From Meghimatium bilineatum (taxonomy: Eukaryota; Mollusca; Gastropoda; Stylommatophora; Philomycidae), in the NCBI GenBank assembly GCA_034231615.1, contig CM067306.1, positions 46,754,094-46,818,093 on the forward strand: 64,000 nt of DNA. Reading direction: 5' to 3'. How positions within the stretch are numbered: the first letter of the stretch is position 1; the number at the start of each line of letters is the position of its first letter. The notes beneath the pieces are model-generated. The model searched no databases and was not told where the DNA came from. It worked only from the letters and a program-made list of their open reading frames with translations. The position numbers were made by a program, and so were the translations under genes. Below are positions 52,111 to 63,465 of this stretch, one piece after another.

Positions 52111-53502
52111 AAAACACATTAAAAAAGTAACACATAAACAAAACAACAAAAATGAGGAGGAAGATAGCTATCCTGAGAAAAGAAAACCAAGTGGAATCAC
52201 ATGGGGAGCCAGTGGGAATATACTCCATAATGTTTACCAGCAAGGAATAATACTACATCTGGAATATGGTTCAGCTACATGGTGTACTGCATCAAACACC
52301 ACATTACAAGATCTAGATAAAGTGCAAAACCAGGCCTTTAGGATAATGTTGGGAGCAATGAAATCAACACCCATAGTAGAGATGCTGAAAATGGGAAGAA
52401 TGCAAACACTTGGCGAACGCAGAGACACAAAGGTACTAATACAAGCAGAAAAGTTTAAGTGTATGCCAAGTCATCCAAAAGATTCCAAAATCTAGCAATG
52501 GGGCGACTGAAAAGAAGCAGCTTTATCCACCAAGCAACACGACTCCCTAGACAATTTAAAGACCTACCTGAAGTTGACAGCCCCTTAAGGTCTGTACCAG
52601 AACAAACCCCTTGGAGTGAAAGGCATGGAATACCAATATACATTCAGACCCATGTGAAAGGAATACTACCACCAACAAAGGTCGAACAGAACAGTGTACA
52701 GCAAAGGACAGTCACCTTCAGTTTTCTGGACGAGAAATATCCACAAAACATATGTGTCAGAGTATACACAGATGTGTCAGCACAGAATGCAGGGAGGAAT
52801 AGAGGTGCAGGTGTATATATAGAATATCCACACAAGCTTAGAGATACGAAGAGAACACCAACAGGGAAATTCTGCAATAATTATGATGCAGAAATTCAGG
52901 CAATTAGGGTGGCAACTGAAAAACTTCTGAGCTCCAACCCTGGCCTGTGGTATTCCTGACAGTTGCAAGGTCAGTGTTTTCAGTCTGGAAAACTAACAGA
53001 CTTACAAAAACTACTTAATGAACTGTCATACCAGTATAGGGTAACAATGCAGTGGATACCCTCTCACTGTGGAATACCAGGAAATTAAAAAGCAGACAAA
53101 CTGGCTAAGAAATGTGCTGCTGAAGACCAATCGAATGTGCTAATCACCTACCATCATAAAAAACAGATGATCAAGTCAATAAGAAAGCCACAAATACCAA
53201 CACAAGATGACTCACATTTTGAACAGACCAGAACAAGTTGTAATTCTACGCCTCAGAATGGGAAACAACCAACTCCGCAGTCACATGTACACACAAAGTT
53301 CAAGATTGGCAACATGGCCATGTGTACATGTGGACAGACAGCACAGAGTGCCAAAGTTATACTTCAAGAGTGTTCTGAGTATGAAATGCTGAGGCAGACA
53401 GATTGGCCAGAGGAAACAACACTGGAATCAAAGCTCTATGGACCACTGTATGAACTACAAAAAACAGTGAGTTTTATTCAAGAGACAGAATTACAGATAT
53501 AG
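52103..53502 (+). pseudogene. Thumb, RNase H and CCHC-like tail of LINE D
   Basis: SGITWGASGNILHNVYQQGI, LEYGSATWCTASNTT, GAMKSTPIVEMLK (52103-52495); RNase H with VYTDVSAQNAG (TDGS to TDVS, 52765), YDAEIQAIRVATEKLL (52890), a frameshifted region to WIPSHCGIPGN and KADKLAKK (53050-53110, with one stop); tail SHVHTKFKIG, CTCGQTAQSAKVILQEC and FIQETELQI to the stop near 53500. B's tail matches this. Confidence 0.8.
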
Positions 53503-53536
53503 ACATGTTTCAAGCGAATGAAAGAAGACAACTATC

Positions 53537-53618
53537 CTAACCCAAACCCTAAAATCAATTGATATTTAAATTATTAAATGATCAACATGAAATTTACAAA
53601 AATAGACAAGGGAAATAA
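53537..53618. repeat. Right arm of the foldback repeat disrupted by element D
   Basis: Ends ...GACAAGGGAAATAA; the reverse complement of this arm matches 47909-47991 with few differences. Confidence 0.8.
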
Positions 53619-53639
53619 CTCAACTATGTAGTGGCTTTT

Positions 53640-53812
53640 ACTTCTTCAGCGTTCATTATCAAACTCCCGCTTTATCTCCCTTGTGGCAGGACAATGGTCC
53701 TACTAGATTTCTAACAGAATATAGTCCAGAGAATGGAAATGCGTTGTGTCACCGTTTTATTTGTGCCAATGACCCCGACACATCCGTCTTCAGCGATTGG
53801 CGTATACTTATG
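53640..53812 (-). repeat. S1 fragment, minus, rearranged
   Basis: AGCGTTCATTATCAAACTCC, ATATAGTCCAGAGAATGG, GCGTTGTGTCACCG, CCCCGACACATCCGTCTTCAGC. A block of unrelated sequence (about 53668-53715) is inserted or rearranged. Confidence 0.6.
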
Positions 53813-53829
53813 CTATACCTTTTTGACTT

Positions 53830-55300
53830 CTATATATTTATCAATCAATAGTCATATACTAAAACCGAATTGCTTTTCACTGACCTCAGTGTCTATCTTG
53901 TTTTTAATTCTTTCATGTATTATCTTGAGTAGTATTTTTGTTATGTGATTCATCAAACTTATTGTTCTGTATTCTGTACAATCCAAAACCCTCGACTTCT
54001 TAGGTAATAATATGAATATTGATGGTTTCAAATCTTTAGGTATGTGGCCTGTTTCATATATGTCATTGCAAAGTTCTGTGATAGTTTCCACACCAAATTC
54101 AGTTCGAGTTTTTAATTATGTCTGTTGTTATGTTGTCGGAGTCTGCTGACTATCCACATTATATTGATTTTATTGCATTTTTTACTTTTGCTTTTAGTGT
54201 TACTGGTCCATCATTATTGTAGGTTTTTTGTTCCATTGTTCATCAAACAGTTCTGTCACATAATTTGACCATCTTGTAAGTACTTCTGTTTTATCAAATA
54301 TAATTTGTCCACTTTTATCTTAAATGCAGCCACCCCCATTTATAGTATTTTTCTTATTTGTTTTATCTCATTATGCATTTCTTTTGTCTTCTGTTGTAGT
54401 AACATCTCTATTTCTCTGAATTTTGTTTCTAGCCATTGTTCCTTCAATTCTAGCCATTGTTCTTTCGCTGCTCTGCACATGTTGCGGATATCATTGTCTA
54501 TGATTCAATATTTTGGGGTATTTTTAGCTTTATTTCTTTCTGACATTTTCTCTAATATTTCATATGTCATTCATGTTTGTTTGTTCTTGGCTTTTCTTAT
54601 TGGTAAATGTATATAATTTTCTATTTTCATGTTCCATGAATGTATTGCATATGGTCATGTTGCTGTATGTCTTTCTCCTGTCATTTCTTGTTCCTAGTTC
54701 CAAATTGTCCTACAATGTTCTTTGTGTCTTCCTTACCCTATTTTTGTATTCATGTCTCCCATGACTATTAGAATGTCTGTTGACTTTACTGGCTTGAGTA
54801 GTTGTAGGTCTTCGTAGTAAATTTTGATTTCTTCTTCAGCATAGTATGGAGGTATGTGTTTGTACAATGGTTAGATCAAAATGCTTTGCTTTGATTTTTA
54901 GCATCATCACTCTATCATTATATGTCTAGTACCCGCTGATGTATTTTTCTATTTCTTTCTTAGTCTAATCTCCTCCTGAATGTATAAAACTAAAGTTTTC
55001 CTTTCTTGTATAACCAGCACTTTCCATATTGTCTCTGCTACTCCTAGGATATTTATATTTAAAGATTCAGCCTCTAATGTTAAGTTTTCTAGCTTCATTG
55101 ACTGGTGTAGGGCTCTAACATTCCTTTATTCTAATATATTACTTTCTAATATTCAGGTATTCTTGGTCCATTGCTTGGCTTAGATATGTACGAGGTAAGG
55201 TGCCAGTCTTTTCCACTGCGGCCAACCAACATTCATTGTTGTGAACAGGATTCTTGAGCACCACACACTTTGCTGTTTCAGCCGTTCATTAATTTGAATT
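53830..55300 (-). mobile_element. RTE-like LINE R4, endonuclease to RT start, heavily mutated
   Basis: Minus strand: 53852-54091 reads ELCNDIYETGHIPKDLKPSI, a KKSRVLDCTEYRTISLMNHI block and KIKNKIDTEV-like text, nearly as in R2. Further upstream are decayed linker (GGGCI near 54335) and endonuclease pieces to about 55200. It lacks the Penelope-like insertion that R2 has, confirming the empty arrangement. It ends abruptly after QFGF at 53855. Confidence 0.75.
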
Positions 55301-55619
55301 CCTCCGTTTCATGTGCTGTCACTGACTTATGTATAGAGATGGACATTCCCTGCTGTTGCTTTATTTGTCTCTTTACGATAACATTCTATGCTGTTAAATC
55401 AGCAATTAACTGGAGTAGTCAAGATACCATTTTTTTGCCTGCATTGAAAATAGTAGATCGCAAGACTGAACAAATTCTGATGAGTATATTTGTACCATAA
55501 GGTTAATCCTTTATGCCTTTTGAGTCCTTTTTATTTTTCTTTAGTGCACTGTTCATTTTCTGTTGTATTTTAGTGCAACTGCTCCCAGTATAAATTGTCC
55601 TTTTCTGTTTTCTTCTTTC
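55301..55619. other. Unassigned spacer
   Basis: No coding sequence or repeat recognised. Confidence 0.4.
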
Positions 55620-55638
55620 ATCACTCTTCAATCAGATA

Positions 55639-55845
55639 TCAGGTTACAGTGCCAATAGCTTCAATGAATTGTGTGATTCGCTTCAGGTCATCCATGGAAC
55701 CCCTCAAGACTGGAGTCTCAGTAGGCCATATTTTCCCCCTCTCTTCTTGGTAGAGTTGACAGGCATGAAGAATGTGTTCTGCAGTCTCTGGGCTCAGTCC
55801 ACAGTTGCACAGGTCTGTCTCTTCAAACTTCAGCTTTCGGAACAT
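55639..55845 (-). pseudogene. CCHC-like C-terminal tail of F1
   Basis: LKFEETDLCNCGLSPETAEH then ILHACQLYQEERGKIWP, and FIEAIGTVT before the stop. The C-x-C-x8-H-x4-C arrangement matches the tails of A, B, D and F2, where this terminal knuckle may bind RNA or the target (role inferred). Confidence 0.75.
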
Positions 55846-56949
55846 GTGACATCTCAGTATGTTGTGGCCAGTTCATAGTCTGAAGATGATGGTTTGTTCC
55901 TTGCATGACATTTGATGGTAGAGGTCATTTGGTTCTGCAGTTGGGTGCATCTGCTTCCACTTTTTCTTATATTATGCTTTTAACATAGTCTTACATTCAT
56001 AGTATGTATTATCACATTCTATTTGTTCTAGTGATCCCCTTTTCTTGCCAGGAGATCAGCTTTTTCATTTCCAGGTATGCCACAGTGACCAGAGATCCAT
56101 TGCAGTACTGTTTCTTTAGTAGTACTGCTGAGGTGTTGTAAGCAGGCCATTCATGGTCATGTTCTTTGGATCTTTCAATGCCAGCAATACTGACTTTGCA
56201 TCAGTTAGAAAGACTACATCTTTTGTGATTCAGCAAGCAATTTATGAGCATTTTGGCTGTCTCTATTATGGCTTCCATTTCTGCTTTGAAATTTGTTGAA
56301 TGTTTGCCTGTGGGTATGGATTTTTCTATTTCTTTTCCATCTGGTGTTACTATTTATTTTCCCCTCTCTCCATCCAATACTGTTTCTTTGGGTATGCTTT
56401 CTGTATGTGATTCTTAGTTGTCTCTTTTAGTACTTGTATAATAGTTCTGTTTTCGAAATAATGCTTGGTATATTGTCCATACTTTGGGAAGTTTTTCCTG
56501 TCCCAGGTTGAATATGTGTTAAAGGTGTTTATTGGTTTTAGGTTTTGTAGATCTGTATCTGTAAGTGATTTCTGAAGCTGTTAACTGTGTAGGAAGCTAC
56601 CTCTTTTGAGTCGCTCTTTTGTAGATCTGCTTAGTCTTTGGTTCATTTGATGACTCTCCAAACATTTGAACTTTGCATACTGTGTGAGGATTTTTTCATT
56701 TCTTCTTTCTTCGATTGATGGCAAACCTGTGCATGTTTCCATTTCTGTGAATGGGGTAGTATTCATACCCCCTGTTATAATTCTGAGATTGCAATTTTGT
56801 ATCTTTGAGATCTTTTGAGTGTTACTCTTGGCTGCAGTTCCCCCATGCTGACATTCCATTTCAAAGTTGGTCAGTGTATGCTCTACTTAGAATTTTCCCC
56901 TTTGCACCCCAATCTGTACCAGCCAATTTTTTAAGGAGTGCTGTCCTCA

Positions 56950-57850
56950 TTGTACCTTTTGTTTGGCACTTGTCTATGTGCTGTATCTATGTGAGTCTTG
57001 GGTCAAAAGTGACTCCAATGTATGTGAGGGTCTCATCTTTAGGTAATATTTGACCATTTAGGGTTAGTATGATTTTCTGTGGTTTGGTGGACATGCTGAA
57101 GATGGTATAGGTAGTTTTTTGGGCATTGATAGTAGACATGGCCCATTGGTCTGTCCACTTGGCTGAATTGTCCATAGTTTCTTGTAACCTTAGTTTTGTT
57201 GTACCTACGCTCTCTTCACTGCACTATATTGCCAGATCATCTGCATACATCACAGCGTTTACTTTACACGAGAGGATTTGGTCAATGTCTTTCATGAATA
57301 TAAGAAATAGAATGGGAGATAGAACACCTCCTTTTGGTACTTTATGTTTGAAGACTTTCTGTCTGCTGTGCTTCATTTCAAGCTTCACTGCTGCTTTCCG
57401 GTTGTGCAGGTAGTGTTTTGTTGTAGTTTAAGGAGGAGTCCATCTTTCCACACACATTCAAAGACTTTTTCTACCCACACCACTGATGTCTGCTTTTTTT
57501 CCTGGAAAGCATCCTCTACTTCCTGGGCAATTAGTGCAATCTGGTCTACAGTTGATCTACACTCTCTACACTTTTTTTTTTCATCATTCTTTTGTTTACC
57601 AGGCATTCCATCAGTTTGCACAAACTTATTGGGACGTATTGGGCGATAGCTGTCCACCTTTTTTTAATGCCTTTCTTGTGGATGGGTATCATTATTGTGG
57701 CTTTCCACACCTGTGGCACTAGGCGTCTATCCCAACAGTTGTTGAAAAGTGTTATTAGTTTCTTTTTTGTTAATGGTCCGATATGAATTAGCAGTTCATT
57801 TGGTATGTCGTCTGGGCCAGGTTATTTCATAGGTTTTAATACTGTTAGTT
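56950..57850 (-). pseudogene. Reverse transcriptase of F1
   Basis: Fragments include the DDIPNELLIHIGPLTKK region near 57780-57830, YRPIRPNKFVQTDG (altered YRPISL block), QIALIAQEVEDAFQEKK, VVWVEKVFECVWKDGLLLK (first palm block, Asp lost), a KGGVLSPILFLIF block near 57310, and YADDLAI followed by a stop near 57235. Downstream MDNSAKWTDQWAMSTINAQK and LTYIGVTFDPRLT. Confidence 0.72.
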
Positions 57851-57940
57851 CTTCAATTAGTTGATTGATAGTGAATGGAATATTCATGACATCTTGTTTT
57901 TCTTAGCTGATCTCATTTTCTATCTTCCATAGTTTTTTTC

Positions 57941-58402
57941 TTACTTCTCGTCTCCTATTTTCATTGACTTTATGGCAGGCAGTATTTTTTGGTAATGCTG
58001 TATAAAGTGATTTGCAGCCTTCTTTCCTGTGAGTACATCTCTGCCATTCTCTATAGCCACTGGTGCTGTTTTGTTATCTTCATTGTTGAGCATTTGTATT
58101 GTCCATACCGGTAGTTTTTTTCTCTCTTTGTCGAAGTTTACGTTTTCTGTTTTTTCATGCCAGGTTTTCCTTGTGTTTGTAATTGTCATTTTTCTTAGTT
58201 TGGCTACAGCAGCTATTAGTGATATGTTGTTTTCTGTGGGTGGGCTTTTTTCTGCTGTGTTTCTGGCCTTTGACACTCCTTTCTCCAACTCATCGAGTTC
58301 GTCAGACCAGTACAGTTTGTAATTTTTCATAGCTCCCCTTGGTATGGTTTGCTTGGCTGCTTGAAGAAGTGCAGAAGCCAGGAGTTGTGCAGTTTTGTTC
58401 AC
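57941..58402 (-). pseudogene. Endonuclease-RT linker of F1
   Basis: 153 residues beginning near NKTAQLLASALLQAAKQ, with TIPRGAMKNYKLYWSDELDE, a KARNTAEKSPPTE stretch, KTRKTW..KTENVNFDKERKK-like text, and KKAANHFIQHYQKILP at the end, where RT sequences begin. Same module as in B and D. Confidence 0.7.
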
Positions 58403-58929
58403 ATTTTTAATCCTTGGATTTAGGGTTTTTGTGAGTTTGTCTGTCAGGTCAGCATACTTACTCCAGTTTGCTTTCTTGAAGTTTCATCTAGGTGTGGTTG
58501 TGAGACCAGCAGGGGTGTGGTTAATATCAATGTTGAGATAACTGTAATTATGATAAATGTTCAAATACTGTGTTCTTCTTCTACGATCAGTTTCCTATAC
58601 TCATAAGTTTATACAGGAAGGTGGGCCGCCTCCACCAATTCAGTCGTCAGCAGGAGGTCCTCACGGGTGCCCCACAGCTTTACCTTCAGATCTGTCTCTT
58701 GGGGGTCATATTTTAGTTCTCACATCATCAAAGAGTGGGCATGTCTGCAGAATGTGTTCTGGGGTCTGGGGACACTTTTGACATGGGCATTGGTCAGTTT
58801 GGACATCCTTAATTTTGTGGAGGTGCGCTTGTAGTCTACAGTGTCCTGTGCGGAGTCTAAAAATTGTGGTTTGTTGTGACCTGATTAGCTATAGAATAGG
58901 GTCCTGTGAAAAGTTACTGCCTGTTCTCT

Positions 58930-59097
58930 TCTTCTTCTTCTTCTTTCAATCCTCTTTTACCCTTTACGGGTGTTGAGAGAGATACAGTGTTCTTATTCTC
59001 GCTGTTTTGGTAGCTTCAGATAATGTTATTTGGTGTTCGTGTAATGTCTCTTTGATGTCAATCCAGCATATTCTAGGTCTACCCCTGGCTCTTCTTT
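58930..59097 (-). mobile_element. G-type LINE tail in F2, 9-bp target duplication
   Basis: 168 bp flanked by CTGTTCTCT (58921-58929 and 59098-59106). Minus strand ends ARGRPRICWIDIKETL, SEATKTARIRTLYLSQHP and a GAA-repeat tail (TTCTTCTTC on plus), like G1's C-terminus. Confidence 0.85.
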
Positions 59098-59534
59098 CTG
59101 TTCTCTGACTCCATGTATGTTTGTATTTTCTTTTGGTGAGAGTTTTTGCTTCAGTCAGTGATATTCTGTGCTGGCATTGTTACTTTTTTGTACCTGCTTT
59201 TGCCAGTCTGTCAGCTGCTTCATTTCCTCCAGTTCCACAGTGTGCAAGTATCCACTGCAGCACAACTTTATTGTGCGCAGACAGTTGATTTAGAAGTTCT
59301 ACTGTTGTTTTTGTTAGATCTTTAGTTTCATTTTGGATGGTCTGGAGTACTGACATGCAGTCACACAAGAAGATTGTATTAGCTCCTTTTAGTCTGTTCC
59401 TCTAGAGCCTTTGATGCTTCTAAGATTGATTGTGCCTCTGCCCTGTAATTTGTTGATAATTTGCCAGTAACGATTCTAGTTCTAGTTTTGCCAGTTCTAG
59501 TTTTAGGGTGTTTGGTATGCATATTAGTATCCCA

Positions 59535-60226
59535 AAAGCACATCCAACGCAAATTTAGGAATCAAATGGATAAATAAAACAACACTAGAATACCTGGATT
59601 TTGCCGATGATCTTGCACTATTGAGTGAAAACCATCAAGATGCACAAACAAAAACTGATAGATTAAAACTCATTGCAGGACAAATAGGTCTCTAAATCAA
59701 CTCATCCCAAAAAAAATGTATGGACTTCACCAATTCACCTAAAATGCGCTTATTTAATTCCTGCATTATTCCGGTGCTATCATATGGATGTGATAGCTGG
59801 AAAAGCTCTTTATCTTCAGAAAAGAAATTACTGAGTTTCGAGAACAAATGTCTTCGTAGGATAACTAACACAAATTGGAGTGAATTCAAATCAAATGATA
59901 AAATCAGAGAAAAGACACATCAAAATTTCATCACAGATGTTATAAGTTAACGTAGTCAGAAAACATAGTTGGTCCTACATCGGGCATGTCCTACGCGCAG
60001 AAATCAACAGAATACACCACCAGTCTCTTAAATGGATACGTACAGGCAAAAGAACTAGGAGTAGGCCAAAAGAAACACTCAGAAGAACAATACTTAGAGA
60101 AAGTAAAACAATCAATATCCATACTATTCAAGAACTGCACAGAATAGCTTTGAACAGACAGAATTGGAGAGATCTGACCTCTGCCCTATGCACTAACTTC
60201 AGAGCAAAAGGAAAATGAATGAATGA
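59535..60226 (+). mobile_element. Family-E LINE E2 in F2, 12-bp target duplication
   Basis: Flanked by ATTAGTATCCCA (59523-59534 and 60227-60238). It reads LEYLDFADDLALLSENHQDA, then MDFTNSPKMRLFNSCIIPVL, YGCDSWKSSL, SFENKCLRRITNTNWSEF. About 65 residues present in E1 between DFTRS and KLKLFNS are missing (internal deletion). The tail is ATGAATGAATGA. Confidence 0.9.
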
Positions 60227-60838
60227 ATTAGTATCCCAGCTCCTCTTTTCTTTACTGCATCCTCTGATGATCCATCTATGAAGATGTGAATCCACTGTGA
60301 GCTAGGGTATTGGGTGTCTAGGTGATCAAATGTTTTTGCATTAAGGGCAGTAGGGGTTTCCATAGTTTTGCTCTCAATGTCTGGGATTGTAAGTTATGCT
60401 GTATATATGGGTGAAGTGTTTGTGAAGTTGCAATGTGCTTCTAGCTGTTCCCATTCATCCTGATTGTTGCTGGTTACTTCTTCACTGGCTTCCATAAGTT
60501 TTTTTGATAGGTGGTTGATGCTTTGTCTTTTCAGCCGGTTTTTTGTTAGTTTATTTATTTTCTCATGCATAGGGTGATGTTTCAGGTGTCTAAATTTTTC
60601 TTTCATTATTGTGATTTTCTCATCCCTGCGGTCTGTTAGGTTTTGTAATTCTCTTGTTGCTTTCATTGACGTTATAGGTGTGCTCTTTAGTCCTCCTGTT
60701 ATAATTTGGAGTAACTGCATTATGTTCAGCTTCTGAAGGTATGTGCTACTGTTACATATGTGCTCAATTCATATTCCAGAGCTGGACGAATATGACCTAT
60801 GTAGACTTGTTTTATGGTTTTTATGTCAGCTCCCCAAT

Positions 60839-61177
60839 CTGTCCCAGATAGTTTTTTCATTACTTGTAGTCTGCATGTGGCTTTTTTTTTATCTCTTCAA
60901 TGTGTGATTCCCATGTGTAAGTCTTTTGTCAAATTTTAGTCCCATGTAAACTGGGTTGTTTTCTTTTGGAAGAGGGTTATTTTCTAGTGTATTTTTAGAC
61001 TTTATGGAGAGGGTGAAGAGTGTATTGACGGTCTTGCTTTTGTTTATTTGAACACCCCAGGTTTTTGCTCACTCTTCTTCTTCTTTCTGTTCTCATGTAC
61101 CTTTCGGTGTTGAGGGGAGAGTGAGTGTACGGTCTTTTGCCCTTCTATTTGCCTCCTCTACTATTATATTTCCGAGT
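60839..61177. repeat. Left arm of a large inverted repeat (F2 sequence plus G 3' end)
   Basis: 339 bp whose reverse complement matches 63121-63465 at high identity by eye. The outer part is F2 RT sequence; the inner part (about 61085-61177) is the last 90 bp of a minus-strand G element. Confidence 0.9.
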
Positions 61178-63215
61178 ACTCTTTGAAAGACAATTAGCAG
61201 AAAAATACAAGAAATTAAACCCAGAAACAAGATCAGTAGAAGAAGAGTGGACACAATTTAAAACCTCAGTAATGAACACAGCTAAAACAATATGTGGTAC
61301 TAAACAGCGTGGTAAAGCGGGGAAAAAGAGCACCATGTGGTGGAGTGAAACTATAAGACAAGGCGTGAAAGAGAAAAAGAAACTATACAAAGACTGGAAA
61401 CATAACAAAGAACAAGAAACATATGAAAAATATGCATTAGCACGAAAAAAAGTAAAACAACTGATTAAAGAAGCTAAAAGTAAATCATTGTCTGATTTTG
61501 GCAAGAACTTGAATAAGGATTACTAAACAGCTACAAAACGCTTCTACAAAACAATCAAAGTTATGAGAACCAGAACAGAAAATCACGATCCTACAGAACT
61601 AATAAATGACAGAGAAGGTAATCCCATTTCAAATAAGCAAAGAGCATTAAAAAGATGGAAAGAATACTTTTCTGAGTTACTAAATACAACACCAAGCAAT
61701 AATACAGCAAAAGAAACCATAAAGAGTTGTAATGAACAAGAGCCAAATATTCTCATAAAGGAAATTGCCGAGGTCATAAAAAAGGCAAAAAATAACAAAG
61801 TTCCAGGGATAGATAACATACCACTAGAAATTATAAGAGCAGCAGGAGAAACAGGATTATATTGGCTACACAGAATTTTTAACACGGCGTGGAGGCAACA
61901 GAAGACACCAACAAACTGGAGAAAAGCTATCATAGTGCCAAAAGGAAAGGCAGCAAAAGAGACTGCAACCAGTACAGGGGAATTTTCTTGTTACGCCATG
62001 CAGGAAAACTATATGCAAAAATAGTAGAGAAAAGACTGAGACCTATAATAGAACAACAACTTAGCAATACACAAATGGGTTTTAGAAGAAACAGAGGATG
62101 TACTGATGCAATATTTATTCTGAAACAGTTGGCAGAGAAGTCAATAGAATACAACCAAAATTTATACATATCCTTCATAGATCAAGAGAAAGCATTTGAC
62201 CAAGTAAACAAAGAAAAACTATGGGAAACATTAAAAATTTATGGAGTATGCCAACATTTAATTAACGTTTGTAGAAGTCTCTATAACAACAGTAGTTGCA
62301 CTATAAGAACAGCTGCAGGCTACACAGAGGACTTTGTAATTAGCACAGGAGTAAAGCAGGGATGTGTATTATCCCCACTACTTTTTATTACATACATGGA
62401 CCATATAAACAAAACAGCAAATTCTAATGAAGCAATTGAACTGCTTTTTGCAGATGGCCAGGTTTTATTCCACAACAGCATTAAAAACCTGCTAGACCAC
62501 CTAAACACAATAGACACAGCAGGCAAGCAATTTGGAATGAAAATCAACATAGACAAAACAGAAGTAATGAATATTGCAAGAGAAAAGGAGAACATCAACA
62601 TACAGATAAATAATAAACAACTAAAACAAGTAGATGAATTCAAATATCTGGGCAGCACATTGAGATATGACAACAAACAAGAAGCAGAAATAAACGCAAG
62701 ATGTAATAAGGCCTGTCAGATCATTGGTCAATTAACACCTTTACTAAGAAACAAAGATATTACACTAGAAACAAAGAAGGCGCTTTTCAACACCATTTTC
62801 TTACCAACATTGTGTTATCAGTGTCAAACTTGGACATTAGATTCTAGAACAATACATAAGATTAACACAACTGAAATGAAATGTGTGAGATGTATGATTG
62901 GATTTAGCTTGAGAGACAAAATCAGGAATGAAGCACTAAGAAAACACTTAGGGATCAAACCAACAATAGAATACATACAGAAACAACAAGTTAAATGGTA
63001 CGGCCACATAACCAGACAGAAAGAGCAAAGTATTATCCAAAAAACACTTAACAAACGATACGAAAACAGGAGACCTATTGGACGCCCTCATAAAAGGTGG
63101 ATAGATAGTGTATTAGAGACACTCGGAAATATAACAGCAGAAGAGGCAAATAGAAGGGCAAAAGACCATACACTCACTCTCCCCTCAACACCGAAAGGTA
63201 CATGAGGACAGAAAG
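61178..63215 (+). mobile_element. Family-G LINE G1 (RT), largest open LINE frame in the window
   Basis: Plus strand: basic linker (61188-61526), RT fingers (61563-62024), palm to C-terminus (61889-63205, 438 residues), ending TPKGT, a stop and a GAAGAAGAAGAAG tail. 5'-truncated, no endonuclease. It lies between two inverted arms, so its right end and flank also exist in inverted form on its left. Confidence 0.88.
61563..63205 (+). pseudogene. Reverse transcriptase of G1, one frameshift, FADG in place of FADD
   Basis: Blocks: KNNKVPGIDNIPLEIIRAAG (61790-61850), NWRKAIIVP, a frame change near 61940-61960, DCNQYRGIFLLRHAGKLYAK, LSNTQMGFRRNRGCTDAIF, YISFIDQEKAFDQVNKEKL (first palm Asp, near 62180), STGVKQGCVLSPLLFITYMD (62345-62400), LLFADGQVLFHNS (62445; second Asp of the catalytic pair is Gly), FKYLGSTLRYDNKQEAEI, TLCYQCQTWTLDS, KQQVKWYGHITRQKEQ, GRPHKRWIDSVLE. 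A stop at about 61524 precedes it. Confidence 0.85.
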
Positions 63216-63465
63216 AAGAAGAAGAAGAAGAGTGGGCAAAAACCTGGGGTGTTCAAATAAACAAAAGCAAGACCGTCACTACACTCTTCACCCTCTCCAT
63301 AAAATCTAAAAATACACTAGACAATAACCCACTCCCAAAAGAAAACAACCCAGTTTACATGTGACTAAAATTTGACAAAAGACTTACACATGGGAATCAC
63401 ACATTGAAGAGACAAAAAAAAAGCCACACGCAGACTACAAGTAATGAAAAAACTATCTGGGACAG
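63121..63465. repeat. Right arm of the large inverted repeat
   Basis: Contains the last part of G1 and, in plus orientation, F2 RT sequence (AKTWGVQINKSKTVTTLFTL near 63236-63295). Beyond 63465 the sequence returns to minus-oriented F2. Confidence 0.9.

Larger units (their letters stand above)
48016..53524 (+). mobile_element. LINE D, essentially full length, 12-bp target duplication, two internal insertions
   Basis: Flanked by AAGACAACTATC (48004-48015 and 53525-53536). Order: leader (48016-48455), solo-LTR insertion (48456-49744), leader continuation and endonuclease (49749-50300), linker interrupted by an S3 SINE (50463-50666), RT (51141-52110), RNase H (52740-53110), CCHC-like tail and stop (near 53500). 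It is about 4.0 kb without insertions and is the reference for the B/D family. Dead: stops, frameshifts and altered catalytic motifs. Confidence 0.92.
55620..58560 (-). mobile_element. LINE F1 (RT-RNase H), 5'-truncated
   Basis: Minus strand, related to A/B/D. From 58560: end of endonuclease, linker (57941-58402), RT (about 56950-57850), thumb (56581-56859), RNase H (about 56030-56450) and CCHC-like tail (55639-55845). It lies head-to-tail before F2. In-frame stops, including one just after YADDLAI, show it is dead. It is downstream of the last visible MAGUK exon. Confidence 0.82.

Noticed and set aside
54640..54670. YGH reading near 54650 as the YGH.FD block of the GuK domain
   Set aside because: Falls in a decayed minus-strand RTE-like element, with no acceptor or flanking conserved residues.
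60839..63465. The inverted arms as terminal inverted repeats of a large DNA transposon
   Set aside because: Arms consist of LINE F2 and LINE G sequence, there is no transposase, and no target duplication is seen outside them.
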